This document shows positions 42,025 to 51,220 of a DNA stretch of 64,000 nucleotides, in pieces. The stretch spans positions 1,798,001 through 1,862,000 of the forward strand of contig OZ007036.1 in the NCBI GenBank assembly GCA_963931655.1, written 5' to 3'. This stretch comes from Butyricicoccus_B sp017886875. GTDB lineage: Bacteria > Bacillota > Clostridia > Oscillospirales > Butyricicoccaceae. Below the pieces are notes generated by a model. It saw nothing but the letters and a program-made list of their open reading frames with translations. It had not been told where the DNA came from and did not search any database. The translations under genes were made by a program, and so were the position numbers. The number at the start of each line of letters is the position of its first letter. The stretch's first letter is position 1.

Positions 42025-43383
42025 ATGATTAACACTGGAGATATTCTCGAAACAATACAAATGATTGAAGAAGAACATCTTGACATCAGAACTATTACAA
42101 TGGGTATTTCCCTTAGAGATTTAGCATCTGATGATATTGATGTTTTAAGTGATAAAATCTATGATAAAATCACAAAGAGAGCAGAAAAACTGGTTTCAAC
42201 TGGTGAAAGTATTGAACGTGAACTCGGTATTCCTATTATAAATAAGCGTATTTCTGTAACACCTATTGCTATGATTGGTGCTACTACAAACGCTAATAGC
42301 TATGTTAAACTTGCTCAGGCACTTGATAGAGCAGCAGCTACTACTGGTGTAAATTTCATTGGCGGTTTTTCTGCACTTGTGCAAAAGGGTTTTGCTAAGG
42401 GCGATGAAATTTTAATTAACTCTATTCCAGAGGCTCTGGCAGTTACAAATAATGTGTGTTCTTCTGTAAATGTTGCATCTACTAAAGCGGGTGTAAACCT
42501 TGATGCAATCGCTAAAATGGGTGAAATCATCAAGCAAACAGCAGAAAACACAAAAGATAATCAATCTATGGGCTGTGCAAAACTTGTCGTTTTTGCAAAT
42601 GCTGTTGATGATAACCCATTTATGGCAGGTGCTTTTCATGGCATAGGTGAACCAGAAACCGTACTTAATGTTGGTGTATCTGGCCCAGGTGTTGTACAGG
42701 CTGCTATTCGTCGTGCTGGTGATTGCTCTATCGGTGAAGTAGCTGAAATTATCAAGAAAACCGCATTTAAAATTACTCGTATGGGTCAACTGGTTGGTTC
42801 TCTTGCAAGTGAACGTTTAGGCGTGCCATTTGGTATTGTTGACTTATCACTTGCTCCAACTCCTGCTGTTGGTGACTCTGTTGCTCGTATACTTGAAGAA
42901 GTTGGTCTGGAAACCTGTGGCTGCTGTGGTACTACTGCAATACTTGCAATGCTCAATGATGCAGTTAAAAAAGGCGGTGTAATGGCATCTTCTAATGTTG
43001 GTGGTTTATCTGGTGCATTTATTCCAGTATCTGAAGATGAAGGCATGATTGCGGCGGTTCAAGCTGGTGTGCTTTCAATGGAAAAATTAGAAGCTATGAC
43101 TGCTGTTTGCTCTGTTGGTATTGATATGGTTGCTGTTCCAGGTGACACAACAGCAGAAGTCATTTCTGGTCTTATCGCTGATGAAATTGCAATCGGTGTT
43201 GTTAATAATAAAACAACTGCGGTTAGAGTTATTCCTGCAATCGGTAAAACAGTAGGTGATAGCGTAGAGTTTGGAGGTCTATTAGGTTCTGCCCCTATTA
43301 TGCCAGTTTCTACTCATTCTCCTGCAAAGTTTATTCATCGTGGTGGACGTATTCCAGCACCTATTCATAGTCTTAAAAACTAA
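42025..43383 (+). CDS. PFL-family (UPF0210/DUF711) protein
   Basis: A 452-residue protein with a glycyl-radical-enzyme-like barrel fold but without a glycyl radical motif that I can see. Landmarks are DIRTITMGISL near residue 20, GFSALVQKG near 115, CAKLVVFANAVDDNPFMAGAFHG near 190 (two short parts) and ETCGCCGTT near 293. The function is unknown; the constant ACT partner suggests a ligand-gated enzyme. GGAGGA precedes the ATG. Confidence 0.9.
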   Translation: MINTGDILETIQMIEEEHLDIRTITMGISLRDLASDDIDVLSDKIYDKITKRAEKLVSTGESIERELGIPIINKRISVTPIAMIGATTNANSYVKLAQALDRAAATTGVNFIGGFSALVQKGFAKGDEILINSIPEALAVTNNVCSSVNVASTKAGVNLDAIAKMGEIIKQTAENTKDNQSMGCAKLVVFANAVDDNPFMAGAFHGIGEPETVLNVGVSGPGVVQAAIRRAGDCSIGEVAEIIKKTAFKITRMGQLVGSLASERLGVPFGIVDLSLAPTPAVGDSVARILEEVGLETCGCCGTTAILAMLNDAVKKGGVMASSNVGGLSGAFIPVSEDEGMIAAVQAGVLSMEKLEAMTAVCSVGIDMVAVPGDTTAEVISGLIADEIAIGVVNNKTTAVRVIPAIGKTVGDSVEFGGLLGSAPIMPVSTHSPAKFIHRGGRIPAPIHSLKN

Positions 43384-43392
43384 AAATTATAG

Positions 43393-43426
43393 AAGGCACA
43401 GGTATTTTATTTACTTGTGCCTTTTT
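43393..43426 (+). terminator. terminator after the PFL gene
   Basis: A 12-bp stem (AAGGCACAGGTA, one G-T pair) followed by TTTTT. Confidence 0.87.
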
Positions 43427-43494
43427 GTAGGTTTAATATAAAATAAGGTTCGCAAAATTTGCAAGATATATTATGAAATAAAGGAGGTATACTT

Positions 43495-44568
43495 ATGGAT
43501 AAAAAAGCCAATATTCCTAATCCTATAATTGATAAAAAGGAGGAAGATACACTTGATATTTTAACAGAAAAATATATAAAAATTATTGAACCAAATAAGG
43601 TAGCAAAATTAGGTTCAAAAGTTGCAAAACTTATTCCAGAAAAAATTAAAAATCTGGGAAATGATATTAGTATAAGCATATCAGAAAAAGAATTATATTC
43701 TCAAATGATGGACTTAGTATCAACGGGATTTAAAACTATTGAAGAACAAGCTGCAAAATTTTCTATCAGTGAAAAACAAATAATAAATAAAATAAATAAA
43801 AAATTTGATAGTGAAATAAATGATTTAGATGAAATTTGTTTAATAAGAAGTTATAATATAGCTAGATTGGTTAATGAGTATAAAAATCAAGATATAATTG
43901 CTGCTGCTATAGAAGGTGGTGGAACAGGTGTATTTGGTTTTTGGGGACTACCATTTAACATTGTGTTAAGTACATTTTTATACTTTAGAGCTGTTCAATC
44001 TATAGCAATGTTTTATGGATATGATGTAAAGAATGATAGTATAGAGCTAGAAATAGCAGGCGAAGTATTTACCAATGCATTAAATAAAATGACAACTAAT
44101 GGAGTGAATGAAAAAACAAATATTATTGGTAAATTTATGTTAATGGGTCAAGCTGCTATTATTCAACAAACAGCGAAAAAAACATGGACAGACATGGCTG
44201 CTCGAGGTGGAATTCCTCTGATTTTAACACAGATTAGAGCGTTAGCAAATAAGTGTGCACAAAAGGCGCTTAAAAATGCAGGACAAAAAAACGTGGAAAA
44301 TATTGTTTTTAAAGAAGCATTTGAACAAATAGGTCGAAAGATGACACTGAAAAGTATAGGAAAAGCAGTACCAATTGTATCAGCGGTTTTTAGTGCATTT
44401 ATTGATACTGCACAGATGAAAAACGTACTTGAATATGCAGATATATTCTATCATAAAAGATTTATCTTAGAAAAAGAAAGTCGTATTACTAATTTGATAG
44501 ATAAACAAAAAGAATTTATTAATTATGAGATAATAGATGAACAAAATATTGATTTTGAAATTGTGTAG
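43495..44568 (+). CDS. EcsC-family protein
   Basis: 357 residues. A charged helical N-terminal half (1-130) leads to the EcsC core: EGGGTGVFGFWGLPFN near residue 140, LYFRAVQSIAMFYGYD and the hydrophobic segment near 285-305 (IGKAVPIVSAVFSAFID). EcsC was first noted beside the Ecs ABC transporter, but no ABC genes are here. The role is unknown; it may associate with the membrane. AAAGGAGG precedes the ATG, with more A-rich codons than its neighbours. It forms a single-gene unit between two terminators. Confidence 0.85.
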   Translation: MDKKANIPNPIIDKKEEDTLDILTEKYIKIIEPNKVAKLGSKVAKLIPEKIKNLGNDISISISEKELYSQMMDLVSTGFKTIEEQAAKFSISEKQIINKINKKFDSEINDLDEICLIRSYNIARLVNEYKNQDIIAAAIEGGGTGVFGFWGLPFNIVLSTFLYFRAVQSIAMFYGYDVKNDSIELEIAGEVFTNALNKMTTNGVNEKTNIIGKFMLMGQAAIIQQTAKKTWTDMAARGGIPLILTQIRALANKCAQKALKNAGQKNVENIVFKEAFEQIGRKMTLKSIGKAVPIVSAVFSAFIDTAQMKNVLEYADIFYHKRFILEKESRITNLIDKQKEFINYEIIDEQNIDFEIV

Positions 44569-44582
44569 AGATAAATAAGTTA

Positions 44583-44617
44583 GCCGCAGCTTTTAAGTCT
44601 GCGGCAACTTCTTTTTA
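44583..44617 (+). terminator. terminator between EcsC and gerAB
   Basis: Stem GCCGCAG/CTGCGGC with a 9-nt loop, then CTTCTTTTT; the gerAB stop is reached from the other side. Confidence 0.7.
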
Positions 44618-45478
44618 TCTTTTAAATTTTCTTAAAGCGGGAATAGCTGACCTAAAACAAGTTATTGCAAGAGTTAGCATTAAAGAAGAACGCACAGCCT
44701 CACAAAGCACTATACTACAAGCAAAAATAACTTCTCCACGCTGTAAAAAATCACCTACTGAAAACACACCAGCAGCCGAAAAACATGGATAAGGTAATTT
44801 ACTGCAAGCAAGTCCTAAAACAAGATAAGCTCTAAGTGCAATAAGTGTTAAGCCTAAACCGCCTATAATTACACCAGTTGTACAATGTTTTGTGGTTGAT
44901 AAATTTTCTGTTTGAGTACAAAGCAGTAAAGCAGGAATTAAATATAAAAACCTTGTGCTTATACCAAAATTAAAATATTTTGGCAAATTCATAGCATATT
45001 CGGGTGTGGAGTCGGAAATCGTAATAAAAAGTGAAATGACAATTATAAAAATACATAAATAAGCGGTTGGATATGCCCACATTGCAACCGCAGTTCGTCC
45101 ACGTCTGCCCGCTCGCCATGCAACAAAAAATAACACAAGCATACTTAAATACTGAGGTATAGCAGGAAATGCAGTAATCTGCCAAAATTTAGACAATCTT
45201 ATACCTGATAAGATAAGCACAAAAACCGCTATTAAACCAACTATAAATAAAAGTGGTTTGCCAATAAAACTTGGCACTTTAAGACATAGAGCCTCAAAAT
45301 CTCTTATATTAAAATATGCAAGCAGTTTTAAATAAATAAAAGTTATTAAAGCAAAAATTATAGTTGAAATTAAAAAAGAAAATATATCTTTTGGTGAAGT
45401 TTCGAGATATAAACCATCAGCAAGCAGAAAAACTGCAAGAAATGCACCTTGCCAACGAGGGAAAAGTGTGTCACGCAT
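44615..45478 (-). CDS. GerAB-like germinant receptor permease (short)
   Basis: A 287-residue membrane protein with about eight hydrophobic helices, resembling the GerAB/spore germination permease family of the APC superfamily, which usually has ten helices and about 365 residues. It overlaps gerAC by 8 bp and is the last gene of the operon. GerAB proteins bind the germinant in the inner spore membrane. The shortness, with no sign of a frameshift, suggests a reduced but intact version. Confidence 0.7.
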   Translation of the reverse strand: MRDTLFPRWQGAFLAVFLLADGLYLETSPKDIFSFLISTIIFALITFIYLKLLAYFNIRDFEALCLKVPSFIGKPLLFIVGLIAVFVLILSGIRLSKFWQITAFPAIPQYLSMLVLFFVAWRAGRRGRTAVAMWAYPTAYLCIFIIVISLFITISDSTPEYAMNLPKYFNFGISTRFLYLIPALLLCTQTENLSTTKHCTTGVIIGGLGLTLIALRAYLVLGLACSKLPYPCFSAAGVFSVGDFLQRGEVIFACSIVLCEAVRSSLMLTLAITCFRSAIPALRKFKR

Positions 45479-46124
45479 ATTTTACACCTCCATCACTTGA
45501 TATTATAATACTGGATTTTGGCGAAACATGACCGTCGTCGGACAAGGTAAGAACAGGAAGTGCAATGTCTCGACCGTCTAAGCGATAATCTAAAATCCTA
45601 AACATAGGGAAATCTAAAAAAGTTTGGTCTTTAGTTCGCTTTTCAAGCAGTGATGAAAGAGCCATTCCAGGGATACCATCGGTTACAGAGGGTGTTTGCA
45701 ATATTTCATCAGGTGTTGAGTTTTCAGCAACTGCAATTCTAAGTGTTAATCTTGCATCTGGTCGTTCTATTAAGCTATTAACCAAATTATCAATATCAAA
45801 TTTAGCTATATTTTCGCTTACTATAATAATAGAGGCATGGCTTAAATATAATCTGCTTGCAAGCATCATATCAGCATTATAAAATAAATCTGAAAAATTT
45901 TCTGCTTCTACGGTGAAATATGCAGGAGATACTTCACCGTCCAAACTATCTTGTCTTATGCTTTCGATTGTCATTTGATAAAGATTATCTTTTTTATCTA
46001 TTGCAAGTGCAGAAATAGGCAAAATTTGACCTGCATTCTGATTTAATTCTACACGTTTATTTTTCGTTTGTTGACAGCCAGTTAGCATTAAAAGGCAAGT
46101 TGTAAGAAGTAAAAGTTTTTTCAT
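45471..46124 (-). CDS. GerAC-like germinant receptor lipoprotein (short)
   Basis: A 217-residue lipoprotein with a lipobox LTGC (lipidated Cys17). The remainder matches the N-terminal domain of Ger(x)C proteins (ISALAIDKKDNLYQMTIE; NADMMLASRLYLSHASIIIVSE; NSLIERPDARLTLRIAVAE in order). The family usually has 370-400 residues; the C-terminal domain is absent. Its start overlaps the gerAA stop by 4 bp. Confidence 0.78.
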   Translation of the reverse strand: MKKLLLLTTCLLMLTGCQQTKNKRVELNQNAGQILPISALAIDKKDNLYQMTIESIRQDSLDGEVSPAYFTVEAENFSDLFYNADMMLASRLYLSHASIIIVSENIAKFDIDNLVNSLIERPDARLTLRIAVAENSTPDEILQTPSVTDGIPGMALSSLLEKRTKDQTFLDFPMFRILDYRLDGRDIALPVLTLSDDGHVSPKSSIIISSDGGVKYA

Positions 46125-47557
46125 TTTTTACTCCTTCCTGCGATAAAGCGTTTATTTTTCATTTTTCGCCAGCTTATTCTCATAGTTCTATCTTCTGTAT
46201 GAGCATTAACTCTAGGGAGTAGGTTTAATAAATAAGGCATAGAACATGAATGAAGTGCACATAAATGCAGTAAAACAGAGGAAAGCCCTAAAACAAGTCC
46301 ATAAAGACCAAATAATGCTGAACAGATAAGCAAAATAAAACGCAAATATAAAGCGGCATTTTGTAATTTAGGGGCAGCAAGTCCAGTAACAGCCGCAATA
46401 GCGACTATAATTACAGCAGGTGCAGAAATAAGTCTTGCAGAAACAGCCGATTGACCAAGCACTAAGCCGCCTACAATAGACATAGTAGAGCCAATAACCC
46501 CAGGTGTACGAGTGCCCGCTTCCTTGAGTATTTCAAACACTATTAAAAGTGTGAAAATCTCCCAAAGAGGGGGAAGGGGTACACCTTTTTGTGCAGCCGC
46601 TAAAGCTAATAACATTCTTGTTGGTAAAAGCTCAGCATGATAATAAAGAAGTGCTACATATAAAGCAGGGATAATAATAGACAGCATTATGCCGCAAGAA
46701 CGTATTATTCTGGCAAGGCTTGCTTGCATAACAGGTAAATAATAATCGTCATTTGCTTGTATACATTCTTGTAAAATACAAGGTGCAGTTAATACAACAG
46801 GCGAACCATCGGTTATAATGGCAACCCTGCCTTCAAGCAGTTTTGCAACCACTACATCTGGTCTTTCAGTTGTGCCAAGGGTTGGAAAAGGTGAATTTTG
46901 TTCATCTCTTATACATTCAGCTATATAGTTTGCATCTAAAATACCGTCAAGTTCTATGCTATCAAGTCGTTTTTTTATTTCCTTAACTAACTTTTCATCG
47001 GTTACGCCTTCAAGGTAGCATAAACAAACTGCGGTTTGGCTATGTGTTGCCATGCGTGAAAAGGAAAATTTTAGCCTTGTATCATTTAAACGCCTTCTAA
47101 TCATAGATAAATTTATCATAAAAGCTTCTGTGAAACCCTCTCGAGGACCTCTCAGCACACGCTCATTGTCAGGCTCGCTTGATGAACGTACAGAAAACCC
47201 TTTTGTATTAACTACAACAGGCTTGTCTTCACCTTCGGTTAAAATAACAGTATCACCATACATCATAGCTGAAAGCATTTTGTTAAGGTCGGGCTGTACT
47301 ATGCTGTCATTTATTTGAATTATTGTTTCAGCTAAGGTTTCAGCGGTTACTTTGTTTTCATAACATGAAACTATTGGTCTTATTATACTTTGATTTATTG
47401 CAAGATTGTTTACCATTCCATCAAAAAAGCACACTGCACAAGTAAGCCCATTTTTATTTTTTGCCATTCTAGTTATAAATGTGTTATCATTTTTGAAAAT
47501 GTCTTTTAAAACCTGTATATTATGTTCAAGTGATGTTGTAAATTTAATTTCAGCCAT
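46121..47557 (-). CDS. gerAA: GerAA-type spore germination protein
   Basis: 478 residues. The soluble N-terminal domains (1-250, with GDTVILTEGEDKPVVVNTKGF split by short loops and the SSEPDNERVLRGPREGFTE hallmark) are followed by four or five membrane helices (about 290-460) with RTPGVIGSTMSIVGGLVLG. The start at 47557 (MAEIKF) is placed by AAAGGAG about 9 bases upstream. It forms the oligomeric channel of the germinant receptor. Gene order here is A-C-B. Confidence 0.9.
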   Translation of the reverse strand: MAEIKFTTSLEHNIQVLKDIFKNDNTFITRMAKNKNGLTCAVCFFDGMVNNLAINQSIIRPIVSCYENKVTAETLAETIIQINDSIVQPDLNKMLSAMMYGDTVILTEGEDKPVVVNTKGFSVRSSSEPDNERVLRGPREGFTEAFMINLSMIRRRLNDTRLKFSFSRMATHSQTAVCLCYLEGVTDEKLVKEIKKRLDSIELDGILDANYIAECIRDEQNSPFPTLGTTERPDVVVAKLLEGRVAIITDGSPVVLTAPCILQECIQANDDYYLPVMQASLARIIRSCGIMLSIIIPALYVALLYYHAELLPTRMLLALAAAQKGVPLPPLWEIFTLLIVFEILKEAGTRTPGVIGSTMSIVGGLVLGQSAVSARLISAPAVIIVAIAAVTGLAAPKLQNAALYLRFILLICSALFGLYGLVLGLSSVLLHLCALHSCSMPYLLNLLPRVNAHTEDRTMRISWRKMKNKRFIAGRSKK

Positions 47558-47611
47558 AAAAAAACGCTCCTTTGGGATAAAGTATAACCAAAAGAGCAAA
47601 TATAATACATT

Positions 47612-48655
47612 TTATTTGGGTGCAAGCATGTAAGTAGCAAGAGTATCGCCAAAAAGTTGTATAGAATAAATAGCTTCTTCAAGCGTATTGCCAGAAGTGC
47701 CAACTTCTAATAACATAGAACCAGATGTTAAATGCAGATTAAAACGCTGCTTTCTAAGGTTTATTGAACGCATTAAATTAGGATAAGCTGCATCTAATTC
47801 TCTTTGAAGTGTTACAGCATATCCTAAATGTTCTTCCCAATCATCAAAAGCAAGTCCACTTGCATCAGTGCCCATTACAAGCATCATTTGTGCTGCAGTT
47901 TTACCGTTTATATCAGTTGTAAGTTTTTTTGGTGTGCCATCAGCATTTAAAATAGCGTCACGATGTATATCAATAGTCATTTTTACACTTGGATATTGTT
48001 CTAAAGCTGCCTTTACATTTTTAAGTGAAGCACCATAAGAACCATTATATGATGGATAGTCGTTAAGGTCAGTAAGGTGTATTGTTTTTATGCCTCGGCT
48101 TTCAAGTACCTTGCAAAGTTCTTCGCCAACTCTAACCATATTTTGATTGGTATCAAGTGTTCTAGCTTCACCGCTTGGGGTATAGGTGTTAGTGCCAGAC
48201 TGAGTGTATGCCTCAGTAGCATGAGTGTGATATATAAGCACTACTGGTTCATTGCTATCTGCTGTTATACGTTTTGGGTTATCTAGCATAGATTGTAAAT
48301 TAAATTCATAACCTGATTGATTACTAAACTTTACAGTGTCGGCTTTTGGTATTTCATCTGGGTTTATTGGTTGCTTTTCGGTTGTTTGCTCGGCTGTTTG
48401 TACTTCTTGTTCGGTTTGCTCAGTTTCAGCAACTTCTATAACTGTTTCTGATGATTTATTTTCTATATTTTCGGTATATTCTCCTGTTTCGAGTGCAAGG
48501 GCAGCACGAACGAAACGGTCATTTTGAGCTAAATTGGAAAGTATATCTTTTACAAGCTCATCACCTCCAGCTTTACCAGTTAAAAGTAAGACTGCGGCTA
48601 GTATAAGACAGAAAAATGCGGGAGTAGAGTTATTACTGCTTTTACGTCGTTTCAT
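47612..48655 (-). CDS. spoIIP: stage II sporulation protein P
   Basis: A 347-residue membrane-anchored amidase/endopeptidase that acts with SpoIID and SpoIIM to thin septal peptidoglycan in engulfment. It has a basic N-terminus, one membrane helix (about 12-30), a Thr/Glu-rich linker (60-115) and the SpoIIP domain with LIYHTHATEAY, TIDIHRDA and LLEVGTSGNTLEEA zinc-site segments. AAGGAGG precedes the ATG. It follows gpr, as in Bacillus, and precedes gerAA by 54 bp. Confidence 0.94.
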   Translation of the reverse strand: MKRRKSSNNSTPAFFCLILAAVLLLTGKAGGDELVKDILSNLAQNDRFVRAALALETGEYTENIENKSSETVIEVAETEQTEQEVQTAEQTTEKQPINPDEIPKADTVKFSNQSGYEFNLQSMLDNPKRITADSNEPVVLIYHTHATEAYTQSGTNTYTPSGEARTLDTNQNMVRVGEELCKVLESRGIKTIHLTDLNDYPSYNGSYGASLKNVKAALEQYPSVKMTIDIHRDAILNADGTPKKLTTDINGKTAAQMMLVMGTDASGLAFDDWEEHLGYAVTLQRELDAAYPNLMRSINLRKQRFNLHLTSGSMLLEVGTSGNTLEEAIYSIQLFGDTLATYMLAPK

Positions 48656-48713
48656 TCATGTTGACCTCCTTGGTAATTTGTACCTAAGCTAATATATGGT
48701 CAGCATTTATAAT

Positions 48714-49571
48714 TTATGACAAATATAAATCTATAGTTTCAGGGGTTAAATTAGGTTGAAATGCCATATTAAGAGCATATCCTATAACACGGGAAATATC
48801 ATTTACATCTTTGTCTATATCTCTTGTGGTTACAAAAAGAGGGGTTTTAGTGTCTTGTGAAAGTAAAGCACCAGCATCAATAACAGTTGGTGCACCAATA
48901 GAAATAACAGGAACAGACAATGTTTTTTCATTTAAAGCTGTACGAGAATTTTGAACGCCTGAGCCTGGAACTATACCAGTATTAGAAAGTTGTATTGTTT
49001 TACAAAGTCTATCAACATCACCCGCTGCTAGTGCATCAATAGCTATAACAACAGAGGGGTTAATTTGTTCAATAATGCCCTTTGCAAGTTCTTTGACTTC
49101 AATTCCTGTTTGACCTAATACGCCAGAGGAAATAACGCTTACAGAACGCCAATTATTAAATAAATCAGGCTCTTTGTCTATTAAATGTCTTGTTGCAAGC
49201 AAGTATTCACAAGAGAAAGGTCCTATTGCATCAGGAGTTATTTGTCTGTTTCCAAGCCCTAAAACCAAAGCGGGTGCATTATCATTTTGTGGTAAAAGCT
49301 TTTTTATACAGTCTGAAAGGGCATTACATGCTCTGGAAAAGGCATCTTCTTCTCTCCTTGCAAGTGCATCTATTACTATGGTATCATATATTCCTATTGG
49401 TTTACCGATTTTTTCAGCTGCATCTTCTGTTTTAATTTCAACCGTTGTAACTTCAAAACCAGATAAATTTTCCGTTTTACTTATAACACCAGATAATTCA
49501 CTTATATTATCTTGTTTGCTAAACTCAAGAGCTTCTATAGCAAGGTCAGTTCTACAGCCTTTTATTAACAT
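48714..49571 (-). CDS. gpr: germination protease GPR
   Basis: A 285-residue aspartate-dependent protease that degrades small acid-soluble spore proteins at germination. Key segments are LGLGNRQITPDAIGP near residue 102, VLGQTGIE near 150, VVIAIDALAAGD near 173 and GTIVPGSGV-like IVPGSGVQ near 198; both catalytic Asp positions are kept. Bacillus GPR has about 368 residues and a propeptide of about 15; here only six residues precede the RTDLAIEA mature start, and the C-terminal region is shorter. GAAAGGGG precedes the ATG. Confidence 0.92.
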   Translation of the reverse strand: MLIKGCRTDLAIEALEFSKQDNISELSGVISKTENLSGFEVTTVEIKTEDAAEKIGKPIGIYDTIVIDALARREEDAFSRACNALSDCIKKLLPQNDNAPALVLGLGNRQITPDAIGPFSCEYLLATRHLIDKEPDLFNNWRSVSVISSGVLGQTGIEVKELAKGIIEQINPSVVIAIDALAAGDVDRLCKTIQLSNTGIVPGSGVQNSRTALNEKTLSVPVISIGAPTVIDAGALLSQDTKTPLFVTTRDIDKDVNDISRVIGYALNMAFQPNLTPETIDLYLS

Positions 49572-49604
49572 AATTTTGCCCCTTTCAAATATATAATAAA
49601 TGCA

Positions 49605-49631
49605 GTATATGTGAAAAATATATGTTTATTC
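49605..49631 (-). promoter_or_regulatory. possible forespore (sigma-G/F) promoter for gpr
   Basis: On the minus strand, GAATA (49627-49631) and CATATAC (49605-49611) are 15 bp apart, 34 bp before gpr. Elements resemble sigma-G ones but the spacing is short. Confidence 0.25.
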
Positions 49632-49752
49632 ATCGAAATATAAGATATTTAAAAAAATAATTATAAAAATAAAAATAATGCTTGCTTTTTTGGTGAAAAG
49701 ATGATAGTATTATAAATACTGATGACTAGCTAGAGCAAGGAGGTGGAATCGA

Positions 49753-50016
49753 ATGCCAAATATTAAGTCTGCAAAGAAGCGTGTCAAGGTAACCAAGATT
49801 AAGGCTATGCGTAACCAGATGGCTAAGAGTGCTCTTAAAACCATTCTGAAGAAGTTTGATGCAGCTGTTGAAAGCGGTGATAAGGCTGCTGCTGAGGTTG
49901 CATACAAGGCTGCTGTTAAGGCAGTGGACAAGGCCGCTGCAAAGCATCTTATGCATAAGAATGCTGCCTCTCATAAGAAGAGTGCTCTGACTTTAAAGCT
50001 GAACGCTATCGGCTAA
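49753..50016 (+). CDS. rpsT: 30S ribosomal protein S20
   Basis: An 87-residue, strongly basic three-helix protein (MPNIKSAKKRVKVTKIK start; HKNAASHKKSAL end). AAGGAGGTGG precedes the ATG. It is divergent from gpr, the same neighbour it has in Bacillus. The promoter lies near 49685-49716 (TATTAT/TATAAA) but the -35 is unclear. Confidence 0.97.
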   Translation: MPNIKSAKKRVKVTKIKAMRNQMAKSALKTILKKFDAAVESGDKAAAEVAYKAAVKAVDKAAAKHLMHKNAASHKKSALTLKLNAIG

Positions 50017-50035
50017 TTTAAAAGCATAAGATATT

Positions 50036-50069
50036 AAATGCTCTGTCTCTCTAAGACAGAGCATTTTTT
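50036..50069 (+). terminator. terminator after rpsT
   Basis: A 12-bp stem (AATGCTCTGTCT), 5-nt loop, T run. Confidence 0.92.
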
Positions 50070-50076
50070 GAAATTT

Positions 50077-50107
50077 AAACGTGTGTCAAAAGTTAGACAC
50101 ACGTTTT
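50077..50107 (-). terminator. terminator after the second SLH gene
   Basis: An 11-bp stem (AAACGTGTGTC) with an 8-nt loop; the minus-strand side is followed by AAATTT-type sequence and the plus side by a T-rich run. It is probably shared. Confidence 0.65.
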
Positions 50108-50112
50108 GTTTT

Positions 50113-51165
50113 TTATTTTGAATAGTAGATTGCAGTTACAACCCCATCTTGAACAGATACAGTAGCATTTTTGTATTCATCACCAGTTGATATTGGCTCA
50201 TTAGAAAGTAAACTATAAGGGTCAAGACATATAGATGTCATATCTTCAGCTACTGATAGTGTTTCACCATTTACAGTTAAAATATTATTGTTCCAAGAAA
50301 CGTTATCGTCCATTTTTGCACTTTCATTAAGCACAGCATAAAATTCTTCGCCTTGACCGTATAACTTAGAACAATTATAAAGTCCTGCAAAAGTTTGACC
50401 ATCTTCGTAATTTGTGATTTTTACATTAGAGTAAAATGCATCACCCACACAAAGATTAATTACATCAGGATTTTCTATATAAATAGGCTCACCAAGTCCA
50501 TTTTTTTCAAGCATAAGTGAGCGATAAAGTAAAACAGCAACCTCAGCTCGTGAGATTGTGTCATTTGGCAATAAATTGCCATCAACTCCATAAACTACAT
50601 TTGAATTTGTAAGAGCTGAAACAGAATTAACAGCATAATCAGCTATATTATCACTATCTTGATAAGAATTAACAACTTTTTCATTGAATTTTATGCCGGT
50701 TTTTTCTAGGGTATTTTTTAAAATAACCATTGCATCTTGTCTTGTGAGGGAAGCCTCTGGATTAAAGTTTCCTTGTGCATCACCAGATATAATACCTAGA
50801 TTTTTTGCAGCACTTATAGCAGAAGTATAATATTTATCTTTTTCTACATCTGCAAAATTATTGTCATTTGCATAATTTGTCATATTATATGCTCTACTGA
50901 GCATAGTTATAAAATCCGCTCGGGTTAAATCTGCATTAGCATCATAAACACAATGTTCTTTACCGTTTATAATACCTGCATTAGCAAGATAATCTATCGC
51001 TTGTAATGCCCAAGAATGACCATCGTTTACATCTACAAAAAATACGGAATGGTCTGGGGCATATACAATGCAATTCTGCTCAATCACATCTGTTGCTGAA
51101 GCATTCACTAGGGCAGAGCAGAGAACTGTTGTCGAAAGCACCGTTGCAATCAGTTTCTTATTCAT
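50113..51165 (-). CDS. SLH-domain surface protein
   Basis: A 350-residue secreted protein. The signal peptide (1-25, ASA) is followed by three SLH domains (about 45-95, 100-160 and 165-220: FVDVNDGHSWALQAIDYLANAGIIN split across the first; FADVEKDKYYTSAIS; YQDSDNIADYAVNSV). A C-terminal 120-residue domain without a family I recognise follows; its beta-strand pattern (FYAVLNESAKMDD, LTVNGETL) suggests a small sandwich. TTTAAACCAAAGGAGG precedes the ATG. It presumably anchors to secondary wall polymer like the larger SLH protein. Confidence 0.85.
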   Translation of the reverse strand: MNKKLIATVLSTTVLCSALVNASATDVIEQNCIVYAPDHSVFFVDVNDGHSWALQAIDYLANAGIINGKEHCVYDANADLTRADFITMLSRAYNMTNYANDNNFADVEKDKYYTSAISAAKNLGIISGDAQGNFNPEASLTRQDAMVILKNTLEKTGIKFNEKVVNSYQDSDNIADYAVNSVSALTNSNVVYGVDGNLLPNDTISRAEVAVLLYRSLMLEKNGLGEPIYIENPDVINLCVGDAFYSNVKITNYEDGQTFAGLYNCSKLYGQGEEFYAVLNESAKMDDNVSWNNNILTVNGETLSVAEDMTSICLDPYSLLSNEPISTGDEYKNATVSVQDGVVTAIYYSK

Positions 51166-51220
51166 ATAAAATGAACCTCCTTTGGTTTAAATGATGTGTA
51201 GAGTAAAAAATGACTTCAAT

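Noticed and set aside
44615..46124. gerAB and gerAC as pseudogenes
   Set aside because: Both have full open frames, overlapping start/stop junctions and proper lipobox or helices; reduction is more likely than decay.
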